DNA from: Amycolatopsis antarctica
GTDB lineage: Bacteria; Actinomycetota; Actinomycetes; Mycobacteriales; Pseudonocardiaceae
Direction of reading: 5' to 3'
DNA length: 64,000 bases
Assembly (NCBI RefSeq): GCF_002262875.1
Contig: NZ_NKYE01000011.1
Location: 62,001-126,000 of the forward strand
The notes below the pieces were generated by a model. The model saw only the letters and a program-made list of their open reading frames with translations, did no database searches and was not told the origin of the DNA. The position numbers and the translations under genes are program-made. Positions 44,652-53,286 of the stretch are shown one piece after another; the first letter of the stretch is position 1, and every line of letters starts with the position of its first letter.

Positions 44652-47600
44652 CCGACGCGACCGAGATGGCCGCCCGGCTGGCCCGGCTCACCGACGCGCA
44701 ACGGAACCTGCTGGCCCGCAAGCTCGGCCTGGCCGCGCCGGAGCGGCCTGTGGCCGAACCGGTCGCCGTGGTCGGCATCGGCTGCCGGCTGCCCGGCGGG
44801 ATCGACTCCCCCGCCGCGTTCTGGGACGCCCTGTGCGCGGGACGCGACCTGATCGGCGAGGTGCCCGCGGAGCGCTGGGACGCCGCCGAGTGGTACGACG
44901 CGGATCCCGCCGCACCGGGCGTGATGAACTCGCGCTGGGGTGGTTTCCTGGACGACGTCGCCGGATTCGACCGCGCCTACTTCGGCATCCCCGCCGACGA
45001 GGCCGCCCGGATGGACCCGCAGCAACGGATCCTGCTGGAAACCGCCAACGCCGCCCTCACCGACGCCGGGGTACCCGCTTCGTCTCTCGCCGGAACCCGC
45101 ACCGGCGTGTACATGGCTTCGATGACCGACGACTACACCTGGCTCCAGACAACGGATCCCGCGTCGGTGACCGTCCACACGGGAACCGGCACCCAGCGCA
45201 GCATCCTGGCCAACCGGCTGTCGCACGACCTCGACCTGCGCGGTCCGAGTGTCGCGCTCGACACCGCGTGCTCCTCCTCCCTGGTCGCCGTCCACCTGGC
45301 CTGCCAGAGCATCCGCGCCGGCGAGTCCGAGATCGCCCTCGCGGGCGGGGTGAACGTGATGGCCTCGCCGGTCACCTCGGTGATCTACGCCAAACTCGGC
45401 ATGCTCGCCGCCGACGGCCGGTGCAAGACCTTCGACGCGAGCGCGGACGGGTTCGTCCGGGGCGAGGGCTGCGGCGTGGTCGTGCTCAAGCGGCTGTCCG
45501 CGGCCGTGCGTGACGGCGACGCGATCTGGGCGGTGGTCCGCGGGACCGCGATCGGCCAGGACGGGCGCACCAGCAGCATCACCGCGCCGAGCGGCCCGGC
45601 GCAGAGCGCCGTGATCGGCCACGCGCTGGACCAGGCCGGGGTGTCGCCCGCCGAGGTGAGCCTGGTCGAGACGCACGGCACCGGTACGGCGCTCGGCGAT
45701 CCCCTGGAACTGGAGGCCCTCGCGGCGGCCGTCGGCGCGGACCGGGAGGACGGGCGGCGCTGCCTGCTCGGGGCGGTCAAGACGAACCTCGGCCACCTGG
45801 AGGCCGCGGCCGGTGTCGTCGGCCTGATCAAGACGGCCCTGTCCCTGCACCACGGCATGGTTCCCCCGGTGCTGCACCAGCGGCAGCGCAATCCGCGGAT
45901 CGACCTGACCTCGACGCCGTTCACCATCCCGACCACCCCGCAGCCGCTGCCCGCCGGGTACGCGGGGATCAGTTCGTTCGGCTTCGGTGGCGCCCTCGCC
46001 CACGCCGTACTGGCACCGGCGCCACCCGCCGCGCCGGACCGCGCGCCCGCCCACGAGGGGCCCGCGCTGATCACCGTCTCCGCCCGCACCCCGGCGGCGC
46101 TCGGTGAGCTCGCCGCCGGTTACGCCGACCAGCTCTCCCACGGCGAGGTCTCGCTGCCCGATCTCGCGTACACGGCACTGCTGCGCCGGGACCCGCACCC
46201 GTATCGCGCGGCGGTCGTCGCGGCGACCGCCGCCGAGGCGATCGAGGGCCTGCGGCGGATCCCGGCCACGGTGACCCCGGCGATGTCCACTGTGGACCGT
46301 GCGAGCGAGGACACCCGGGTGGCGCTGGTGTTTCCGGGACAGGGAGCGGTGGGCCGGGACACGGCCGCCCGGTTGTACCGGGACGCACCCGCGTTCCGTG
46401 CCGCGGTCGGCGAGTGCGACGAGGCCTTCCGCGCCGCCATGGCCTGGTCCCCGGCGGACGCCCTGTCCGGGGCTGGAACGCCGGACCTCACCGACACCCG
46501 GCACGCGCAGGCCGTGCAGTTCACCCTGCAGGTCGCGCTGACCGCGATGTGGCGCTCCTGGGGGCTGGCCCCCGCCGCGGTGACCGGTCAGAGTCTCGGC
46601 GAGGTCGCCGCGGCGCACGCCGCGGGCGCCCTCGGTCTCGGTGACGCCGTGGCCGTGGTGACGGCCCGTGCGGCACTGATGGCGCGGCTGCAGGGCCAGG
46701 GCGCCAGCGCCGTCGTCGAGCTCGGTGCCGAGGCCGCCGCAGAACTCGCCGCGCGGCACGGGCTGAGCGTCGCCGGGCGGCTCGCGCCGACCACCACGCT
46801 GGTCTCCGGGGAGCCGGACGCCGTCCGCACGCTGATCGACCGGCTCGCCGCCGACGGGGTCTTCACCCACGAGCTCCGCACCGGTGGACTGGCCTTCCAC
46901 TCGCCCGCGATGGCGGCGCTGGCCCCCGAACTGAGGGCCGCGCTGGCCGGGATCTCGCCTGCCCGGCCGCACACCACGATGGTCTCCACGGTGACCGGGC
47001 GGTCGCTGGACGTGCCCGTGGACGGGACCTACTGGGCCCGCAACCTCGCCGAGCCGTTCACCCTGCCGGACGCCGTCGCCGAGGTGACCGCACGCGGCAT
47101 CGACTGCTGGGCGGAGGTGTCCGCGCATCCCGCGCTCTCCCGCTCGGTCCGTGCCGTGGCCGGGCCGGAGCTGACGATCGTGCCGTCCCTGACCCGCGGT
47201 GAGGACGAGCTGCACGGCCTGCTCACCTCGGCGGGCACCTTGCTGTCCCGGGGGGTGCCGCTCGACCGCGCGGCCCTCGCCCCCACGGGCAGCACCGTCC
47301 GCTTGGCCGGATACCCGTGGCAGCACGAGACCGCGTGGCTCCCGGTGCGCCCGGTGCGGCGGTTCCCCACCGGGCGTGCCGCGAGCCACGAGGCGCCCGT
47401 GGCCGAGCCCGTGCCCGCGTCCGGCACGGCCGAACCTCCCGTCGCGGCGGAGCCCGCCCCCGCGACGGCGGCGACCGGCCAGGAGGACACGGTGGCGGCC
47501 ACCGGTGTCGCCGACGAGCTGGAGCTGGCGTTGCGCGGGATGTGGGCGGACGTTCTGGTGGTCGAACCCGGGCTGATCGGCTCTGATTCGAACTTCTTCG

Positions 47601-50600
47601 ACCACGGCGGCAATTCCCTCAAGGGGTTCTCCCTCGTCCGCCGGATCTCCGAGGAGCTGGACGTCCGGATCCCGATGGACACGATCGCCGACCTGCTCAC
47701 CATTCGGGATCTCGCGGCGTACATCCGCTCCGCCACCACGCCGGACGAGCTCGCGCGGCCGGAGACCTCCACCGGCCCGCCCCCGCCGACCGGCGCTCCG
47801 GACGGCACCGGCAGTGCCGGCAGTGCCGAGGGCTCCGGCAGCGCGGTTCCAGCCGCGACCGGGGCAGCGGTACCGCCGCCCGGCGACGGCGCGCCGGAAC
47901 CGGGCCCGGATCGGCACGAGCCCTTCCCACTGCTGCCGATCCAGCGCGCCTACTGGGTCGGCCAGGGACTGGAACTCGGCGGTGTCAGCGCCCGGCACTA
48001 CCTCGAGTACGAGATGGCCGAGGCCGACGTCGACCGGTTGGCGGCGGCCTGGAACCGGTTGGTGCGGCGGCACGAGATGCTGCGTGCCGTCGTGGACCCG
48101 GACGGCCGCCAGCGGATCCTGCCCTCGGTGCCCGAATACCGGATCGAGGTCGGCGACCTGACCGGTGCCGCGGCGGCGGAGACCGAGGCCGCACTGGACC
48201 GGGTCCGGGGACGGTTGTGCGATCCGCCGCGCGGATCCGACGAGTGGCCGCTGTTCGACCTGCACGCCACCCGGATGCCCGGCGGCACTACGCGGATCCA
48301 CCTCACCGTCGACATGCTGCTGTGCGACGGCCGCAGTTTCGCGATCCTGTCCGAGGAATGGCGGCGGCTCTACGAAGCTCCCACCGCCCGGCTGGAACCG
48401 CTGGGCCTGTCGTTCCGCGACATCGTGCTGGAACACCTGGCCACCACCGCGGCGCACACCGGCCCCGATCCGTACTGGGCACCGCGGCTGCCGGACCTGC
48501 CCCCGCCACCGCAACTGCCGTGGGCGCGCGATCCGGGTGAGCTCGGCACGCCCCGGTTCGTGCGGCGCAGCGCCCGCGTGGACGCCGAGCGGTGGGAGCG
48601 GATCCGTGCGGCGAGCGCCCGGTCCGGCCTCGGTGCCTCGGCACTACTGCTGACCCTCTACGCGGAAGCGCTCGCGACGTGGAGCGCCGCCCCGGAATTC
48701 TGCGTCAACGTCACCACCTTCACCCTCCGTGCCGCGCACGCCGCCGGAGACGGCGTGGTCGGCGACTTCACCTCCAACGTCCCGGTCGCCGTGGACGCCG
48801 GTTCGGCACCCACCCTGCGGGAACGGGCCCGGCGGGTACAGCGGCGGTTGTGGAGCGATCTGGAGCACGTCGGCCGCGGCGGCGTCGAGCTGGTGGCCGA
48901 GGCCAACGCGCTGCGCGGGGACGACGCGTTCCGGCTGGGTGTGCCGTACGTGTTCACCAGTCTGCTCGCCGGGGACGACGGGACGGGCGCGCCGGTCCCG
49001 TTCGGCTGGCTGGGCCGACGGGTGCACAGCGTCGCCCAGACGCCCCAGGTGCTCGTCGACCTGCAGGTGATGCAGGACGGCGGCGAGCTGGTGCTCGACT
49101 TCGACACGATCGACGACATGTTCCCGGACGGACTGCCCGGGGCCGTGTTCGACGCCCTGGTCGGGCTGCTCGGCGCGCTCGCCGACCAGCCGGCCGCCTG
49201 GGAGACCGGCCCGCTGGCCCTGACCCCTCGACGGCAGCTCACGGCCAGGGCCGCGGTGAACCGCACCGACGCCGCCATCCCGGCGGGCGGGCTGCACGAA
49301 CCGTTCCTGCGCCGGGCGCGGACCGATCCGGACGCGGTGGCCGTCGCCTGGGGCGAGCACACGGTGAGCTACGGCGACCTCGACGGGGCTAGCGAGCGCG
49401 TCGCCACCCGGCTGGAGCAGCACGGGGTGGGGCGCGGCGACCGGGTCGCCGTCGCGATGCGCAAGGGCTGGGAGCAGTTCGCCGCGGTCATCGGCGTGCA
49501 CAAGGCCGGGGCCGCGTACGTGCCGGTCGACCCGGACCTCCCGGCGCTGCGCCGCCGGGAACTGGTCGAACGCACCGGTGCGGCCGTCGTACTGACCCAG
49601 CCCGCGATCGCGGACGAGCTGGAGATGCCGGACGGCGTGGCCGTGCTGGCCGTCGACGGCAGCCGGGAGCAGCCGCGCGAACGGTCGTCCCCGGCCGGGG
49701 ACGACCTGGCGTACGTCATCTTCACCTCCGGCTCGACCGGGGTGCCCAAGGGCGTGATGGTGCACCACCGGGCCGCACTGAACACCGTCCTCGACATCAA
49801 CGCCCGCCTGGGGGCCGGCCCGGGAGACGCGGTGCTCGCCCTGTCCTCGCTGAGCTTCGACCTGTCGGTGTACGACGTGTTCGGCCTGCTCGCGGCGGGC
49901 GGGACCGCGGTACTGCCCGAGCACGGACGGGCCCAGGACCCCGCGCACTGGGCGGATCTGGCCGAGCGGCACCGGGTGACGTTGTGGAACACCGTCCCGG
50001 CGCTGTACGGGATGTACATCGAGCTGCTGGAAGGGGCGCCTCCCGGACGTTCTCGAGTATCGGCACTGCGGGCGGTCCTGCTCAGCGGCGACTGGATTCC
50101 GCTGACACTGCCGGAACGGTCCCGCGCCGTACTGCCCGACGCCGGCATCACCAGCCTGGGTGGCGCGACCGAGGCCGCCGTCTGGTCGATCCACCACCCC
50201 GTCGGGGAGCCGGACCCGCGCTGGCACAGCGTTCCGTACGGCACGCCCCTGACGAACCAGCGGTTCCACGTCTGCAACGCGGCGGGGCTGCCCTGTCCGG
50301 ACTGGGTTCCGGGCGAGCTGTACATCGCCGGGGTCGGTGTGGCACAGGGATACCTCGGCGAGGCCGAGCGCACCGCGGCCGCGTTCGTGATGGACCCGCA
50401 CACCGGGGAGCGCCGCTACCGCACCGGCGACCTCGGCCGCTACACCCCGGACGGGATCATCGAGTTCCTCGGCCGCCGCGACCACCAGGTCAAGGTGCAG
50501 GGTCACCGGATCGAGCTCGGTGAGATCGAGGCGGCACTGCTGACCGTGCCCGGTGTCGCCGAGGCCGCCGCCGTGGTGCTCGGCGCGCGGGACGCCCGGC

Positions 50601-52483
50601 GTGCCCTCGCCGCGCACGTGGTCGCCGCGGAACCCGGCAGCACGCCACGGTCGGTGCGCGAGCACCTGACCCGGCGGCTGCCCGGGTACATGGTGCCGCC
50701 GACGGTGACGTTCTGGGAGCGCCTGCCGCTGACCGGCAACGGCAAGATCGACCGCGGCGCGCTGGTCGCCGCCGGTGCCGACGAGGACGCGGGGTCCGGC
50801 ACGGTCGCCGGTGCGGGGTTCGTCGACGCGGCCGGTCCCGTCGAGATCGCGCTCGCCCGGATCTGGCGGGACGTGCTGGGCGTCGAGCGGATCGGCGTGC
50901 ACGACCGGTTCTTCGAGCTCGGCGGCGACTCGATCCTGAGCATCCAGGTCGTCTCCCGCGCGAGCCGGGAGGGCATCCGGCTGTCGCCGCGGAACCTGTT
51001 CGAGCATCAGACGATCGCCGAACTGGCCGCCGTCGCCGGGAAGGCTCCGGCCGTGTCCGGAGCGGAAGTCACCGTGGACGGCGACGACGCCGAGGGCATA
51101 CCGTTGACCCCGATCCAGCGGTGGTTCTTCGCTCTGGAACTGGAGAATCCGGCGCATTTCAACCAGTCGCTGCTGCTGGAGCCGGAGCGCGGAGCGCTCG
51201 ATCCGGATCGGCTGACCGCCGCGATCGCGGCCGTCGCCGAGCGGCACGACGCCTTCCGGCTGCGCTTCCGCCGCGACGCCGAGGGCACCTGGACGCAGGT
51301 CCGGGCGGACCGGCCGGGCGTCGCGGTGGGCAGAATCGAGGTGACCGGCCACGACAGGTACGGGATCGAGGCCGCCGCCGAGCGGGAGAACGCGATGCTG
51401 GATCTCGCCGAGGGGCCGGTCGCCCGCGCACTGCTGGTCCTCGACGGCTCCGGCTGCACCGCCCTGCTCCTCGCGGTGCACCACCTCGTGGTGGACGGGG
51501 TGTCCTGGCGGGTACTGCTGGACGATCTCGCGCTCGCCTACCAGGGCGGGGAACTGCCACCGCCCCCGGCGCGGTTCTCCGGGCACGCCCGCGCGCAGGC
51601 GGCCCGCGCCGAGGACCCGGAACTGCGCGAGCGCGTCCCGCACTGGCAGCGCTACCTCGACGCGGCACCGCTCGTCCCGGTCGCGGCGGGCCCGGAGCGC
51701 GACGCGGACAGCGTGTCGCGTTCGCTCGGCACCGGCGAGACGGCCGCGCTGCTCACCAGGGCCGGTGCGGCGTACCGGACGCGGGTGGACGAACTGCTGC
51801 TGACGGCGCTGGCGATGACGGCGGGCGGGGACGCGGGCAGCGGTCCGCTGCGGGTGGATGTGGAGGGGCACGGCCGGGAGGCGGGCGAACTCGCCGACAC
51901 CGTCGGCTGGTTCACCACCGTCACTCCGGCCGTGCTCGATCTCGCCGGTATCGACCCGGACGCCGAGCCGGGCCGGGCGATGGCCACGGTGAAGGAGCAG
52001 TTGCGCGCCGCACCCGGGCGACCCGGCGACTTCGGCCTGCTGCGGCACGGACCTCGCCGGGACTGGCCCGCCGGACCGGATCCCGTGCCCGCCGCCGCGA
52101 TCGTCTTCAACTACCTCGGACGGCTCGACGGGATCGGCGGCGGGCTCCTGCGCATCGCCGACGGCCAGGACGGTCGTTCCCGCGATCCGGTCAACCGCAG
52201 GCCGTGGCCGGTGGAGATCGACTGCCGGGTCCTGGACGGCAGGTTCGAGGTGGCGTGGACCTACGACTCCGCGGTGCACGACCGGGCCGCGGCCGAACAG
52301 GCCGTGGACACCTTCGTCGCGGCCGTGCGCGCGCTCGTCCACCACTGCACCGGCCCCGGGGCGGGCGGCTACACGCCGTCCGACTTCCCGCTGGCCGAGC
52401 TGAGCGACGAGACGCTCGCGATCGTGCTCGAACAGTTCCGCGAGGCCCAGCCCGCCGACGACGAGGAGGAAACGGCACCGTGA
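44648..52483 (+). CDS. Hybrid PKS-NRPS: KS-AT-ACP-Cy-A(Cys)-PCP-E
   Basis: A 2611-residue protein. A short N-terminal helix (LARLTDAQRNLLARKLG) may dock. The KS spans about 36-460 with Cys in DTACSSS near 207. The AT spans about 555-860 with nucleophile GQSLGE near 648 and LAFHSPAM, a malonyl-type signature. ACP/PCP1 has GGNSLKG near 988. A heterocyclization domain spans about 1095-1530, with DMLLCD at 1221-1226 in place of HHxxxDG. The adenylation domain (about 1551-2041) has specificity residues I read as D-L-Y-N-L-S-L-V-W-K, almost the cysteine code. PCP2 has LGGDSI near 2095. An epimerase spans about 2150-2590 (HHLVVDGVSW, EGHGRE, FNYLGRLD). No KR, DH or ER is present. Prediction: one malonate extension, then a cysteine-derived thiazoline that is epimerised. 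Confidence 0.93.
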   Translation: MTDATEMAARLARLTDAQRNLLARKLGLAAPERPVAEPVAVVGIGCRLPGGIDSPAAFWDALCAGRDLIGEVPAERWDAAEWYDADPAAPGVMNSRWGGFLDDVAGFDRAYFGIPADEAARMDPQQRILLETANAALTDAGVPASSLAGTRTGVYMASMTDDYTWLQTTDPASVTVHTGTGTQRSILANRLSHDLDLRGPSVALDTACSSSLVAVHLACQSIRAGESEIALAGGVNVMASPVTSVIYAKLGMLAADGRCKTFDASADGFVRGEGCGVVVLKRLSAAVRDGDAIWAVVRGTAIGQDGRTSSITAPSGPAQSAVIGHALDQAGVSPAEVSLVETHGTGTALGDPLELEALAAAVGADREDGRRCLLGAVKTNLGHLEAAAGVVGLIKTALSLHHGMVPPVLHQRQRNPRIDLTSTPFTIPTTPQPLPAGYAGISSFGFGGALAHAVLAPAPPAAPDRAPAHEGPALITVSARTPAALGELAAGYADQLSHGEVSLPDLAYTALLRRDPHPYRAAVVAATAAEAIEGLRRIPATVTPAMSTVDRASEDTRVALVFPGQGAVGRDTAARLYRDAPAFRAAVGECDEAFRAAMAWSPADALSGAGTPDLTDTRHAQAVQFTLQVALTAMWRSWGLAPAAVTGQSLGEVAAAHAAGALGLGDAVAVVTARAALMARLQGQGASAVVELGAEAAAELAARHGLSVAGRLAPTTTLVSGEPDAVRTLIDRLAADGVFTHELRTGGLAFHSPAMAALAPELRAALAGISPARPHTTMVSTVTGRSLDVPVDGTYWARNLAEPFTLPDAVAEVTARGIDCWAEVSAHPALSRSVRAVAGPELTIVPSLTRGEDELHGLLTSAGTLLSRGVPLDRAALAPTGSTVRLAGYPWQHETAWLPVRPVRRFPTGRAASHEAPVAEPVPASGTAEPPVAAEPAPATAATGQEDTVAATGVADELELALRGMWADVLVVEPGLIGSDSNFFDHGGNSLKGFSLVRRISEELDVRIPMDTIADLLTIRDLAAYIRSATTPDELARPETSTGPPPPTGAPDGTGSAGSAEGSGSAVPAATGAAVPPPGDGAPEPGPDRHEPFPLLPIQRAYWVGQGLELGGVSARHYLEYEMAEADVDRLAAAWNRLVRRHEMLRAVVDPDGRQRILPSVPEYRIEVGDLTGAAAAETEAALDRVRGRLCDPPRGSDEWPLFDLHATRMPGGTTRIHLTVDMLLCDGRSFAILSEEWRRLYEAPTARLEPLGLSFRDIVLEHLATTAAHTGPDPYWAPRLPDLPPPPQLPWARDPGELGTPRFVRRSARVDAERWERIRAASARSGLGASALLLTLYAEALATWSAAPEFCVNVTTFTLRAAHAAGDGVVGDFTSNVPVAVDAGSAPTLRERARRVQRRLWSDLEHVGRGGVELVAEANALRGDDAFRLGVPYVFTSLLAGDDGTGAPVPFGWLGRRVHSVAQTPQVLVDLQVMQDGGELVLDFDTIDDMFPDGLPGAVFDALVGLLGALADQPAAWETGPLALTPRRQLTARAAVNRTDAAIPAGGLHEPFLRRARTDPDAVAVAWGEHTVSYGDLDGASERVATRLEQHGVGRGDRVAVAMRKGWEQFAAVIGVHKAGAAYVPVDPDLPALRRRELVERTGAAVVLTQPAIADELEMPDGVAVLAVDGSREQPRERSSPAGDDLAYVIFTSGSTGVPKGVMVHHRAALNTVLDINARLGAGPGDAVLALSSLSFDLSVYDVFGLLAAGGTAVLPEHGRAQDPAHWADLAERHRVTLWNTVPALYGMYIELLEGAPPGRSRVSALRAVLLSGDWIPLTLPERSRAVLPDAGITSLGGATEAAVWSIHHPVGEPDPRWHSVPYGTPLTNQRFHVCNAAGLPCPDWVPGELYIAGVGVAQGYLGEAERTAAAFVMDPHTGERRYRTGDLGRYTPDGIIEFLGRRDHQVKVQGHRIELGEIEAALLTVPGVAEAAAVVLGARDARRALAAHVVAAEPGSTPRSVREHLTRRLPGYMVPPTVTFWERLPLTGNGKIDRGALVAAGADEDAGSGTVAGAGFVDAAGPVEIALARIWRDVLGVERIGVHDRFFELGGDSILSIQVVSRASREGIRLSPRNLFEHQTIAELAAVAGKAPAVSGAEVTVDGDDAEGIPLTPIQRWFFALELENPAHFNQSLLLEPERGALDPDRLTAAIAAVAERHDAFRLRFRRDAEGTWTQVRADRPGVAVGRIEVTGHDRYGIEAAAERENAMLDLAEGPVARALLVLDGSGCTALLLAVHHLVVDGVSWRVLLDDLALAYQGGELPPPPARFSGHARAQAARAEDPELRERVPHWQRYLDAAPLVPVAAGPERDADSVSRSLGTGETAALLTRAGAAYRTRVDELLLTALAMTAGGDAGSGPLRVDVEGHGREAGELADTVGWFTTVTPAVLDLAGIDPDAEPGRAMATVKEQLRAAPGRPGDFGLLRHGPRRDWPAGPDPVPAAAIVFNYLGRLDGIGGGLLRIADGQDGRSRDPVNRRPWPVEIDCRVLDGRFEVAWTYDSAVHDRAAAEQAVDTFVAAVRALVHHCTGPGAGGYTPSDFPLAELSDETLAIVLEQFREAQPADDEEETAP
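46285..46297. repeat. GTCCACTGTGGAC near-palindrome, copy 4
   Basis: An exact copy of the recurrent 13-bp motif, inside the hybrid PKS-NRPS coding region between the KS and AT domains. Confidence 0.6.
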
Positions 52484-53286
52484 CCACGACGAGCGACCGC
52501 ACCATGCCCGGCGGGGGCTCCGCATGGGTACTGCCCGCGCCGGGCGTCGCACCGGCCGGGCGTCCTCTGCGGCCGCGACTGATCTGCTTCGCCTACGCCG
52601 GCCGTGGCGCCTCGGTTTTCCAAGCCTGGCAAGGACTTCTCGGTGACACCGCGGACGTGTGCTCGGTTCAGCTCCCGGCGAGGGAGGAGCGCCTGCACGA
52701 CGCCCCGGTGACCGAGGTGGCGGCGCTACGACAGGAACTGCTGCCCCGGTTGCGGCCATGGCTGGACGGACCGTTCGTCCTTTTCGGACACTGCATGGGC
52801 GCGCTGCTGGCCGCCGACCTCGCGGTCGCCCTGCGCGCCGACGACGGGATCGAGCCGGACGCGCTGATCCTGTCCGGTGCCGCGCCGCCGTGGCAGCAGG
52901 AGTCACTGGGCGACGACCTGGGCGCGATGACCGACGGCGAGTTCATCCGCGGCCTGCGCAAGGCCGGCGCCTTGACGGCCAGACAGATCGCCGAACCCGC
53001 CGCCCTCGCCCTGATGCTGCCCGCGATCCGCGCCGACTACCAGCTCTTCGAGTCGACGCGCAGGCAACGGCCGCGGCCGTCGGTGCCGCCGCTGCGGTGC
53101 CCGATGAGCCTGTTCGCCGGGGACGCCGACGCGGCGATCCTGCCCGAGCAGGTGCGCGACTGGGGCGCCCTCAGCGCCGGGCGCTCCGAGCTGACGGTGT
53201 TCGCCGGGGACCACTTCTTCCTGGAGACCGCCGCCGAGCTCGTCGCCGGACGAGTGGGCGACGAGATCCGCCGGGTGTGCCGGTGA
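52480..53286 (+). CDS. Free-standing thioesterase with cysteine nucleophile
   Basis: A 268-residue type II-like thioesterase of the alpha/beta hydrolase fold: LICFAYAGRGASVFQAW, VCSVQLPAREERLHD, the nucleophile elbow FGHCMGALLAADLA, acid residue in FAGDADAAILPE and His in FAGDHFFLE. Type II thioesterases normally have GHSMG; here the serine is cysteine. Such enzymes clear blocked carriers, but Cys-type thioesterases also catalyse unusual release such as beta-lactone closure. The GTG overlaps the upstream stop, and the stop overlaps the last NRPS gene (GTGA on both sides). No other thioesterase is present in the visible part of the cluster. Confidence 0.9.
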   Translation: MTTTSDRTMPGGGSAWVLPAPGVAPAGRPLRPRLICFAYAGRGASVFQAWQGLLGDTADVCSVQLPAREERLHDAPVTEVAALRQELLPRLRPWLDGPFVLFGHCMGALLAADLAVALRADDGIEPDALILSGAAPPWQQESLGDDLGAMTDGEFIRGLRKAGALTARQIAEPAALALMLPAIRADYQLFESTRRQRPRPSVPPLRCPMSLFAGDADAAILPEQVRDWGALSAGRSELTVFAGDHFFLETAAELVAGRVGDEIRRVCR

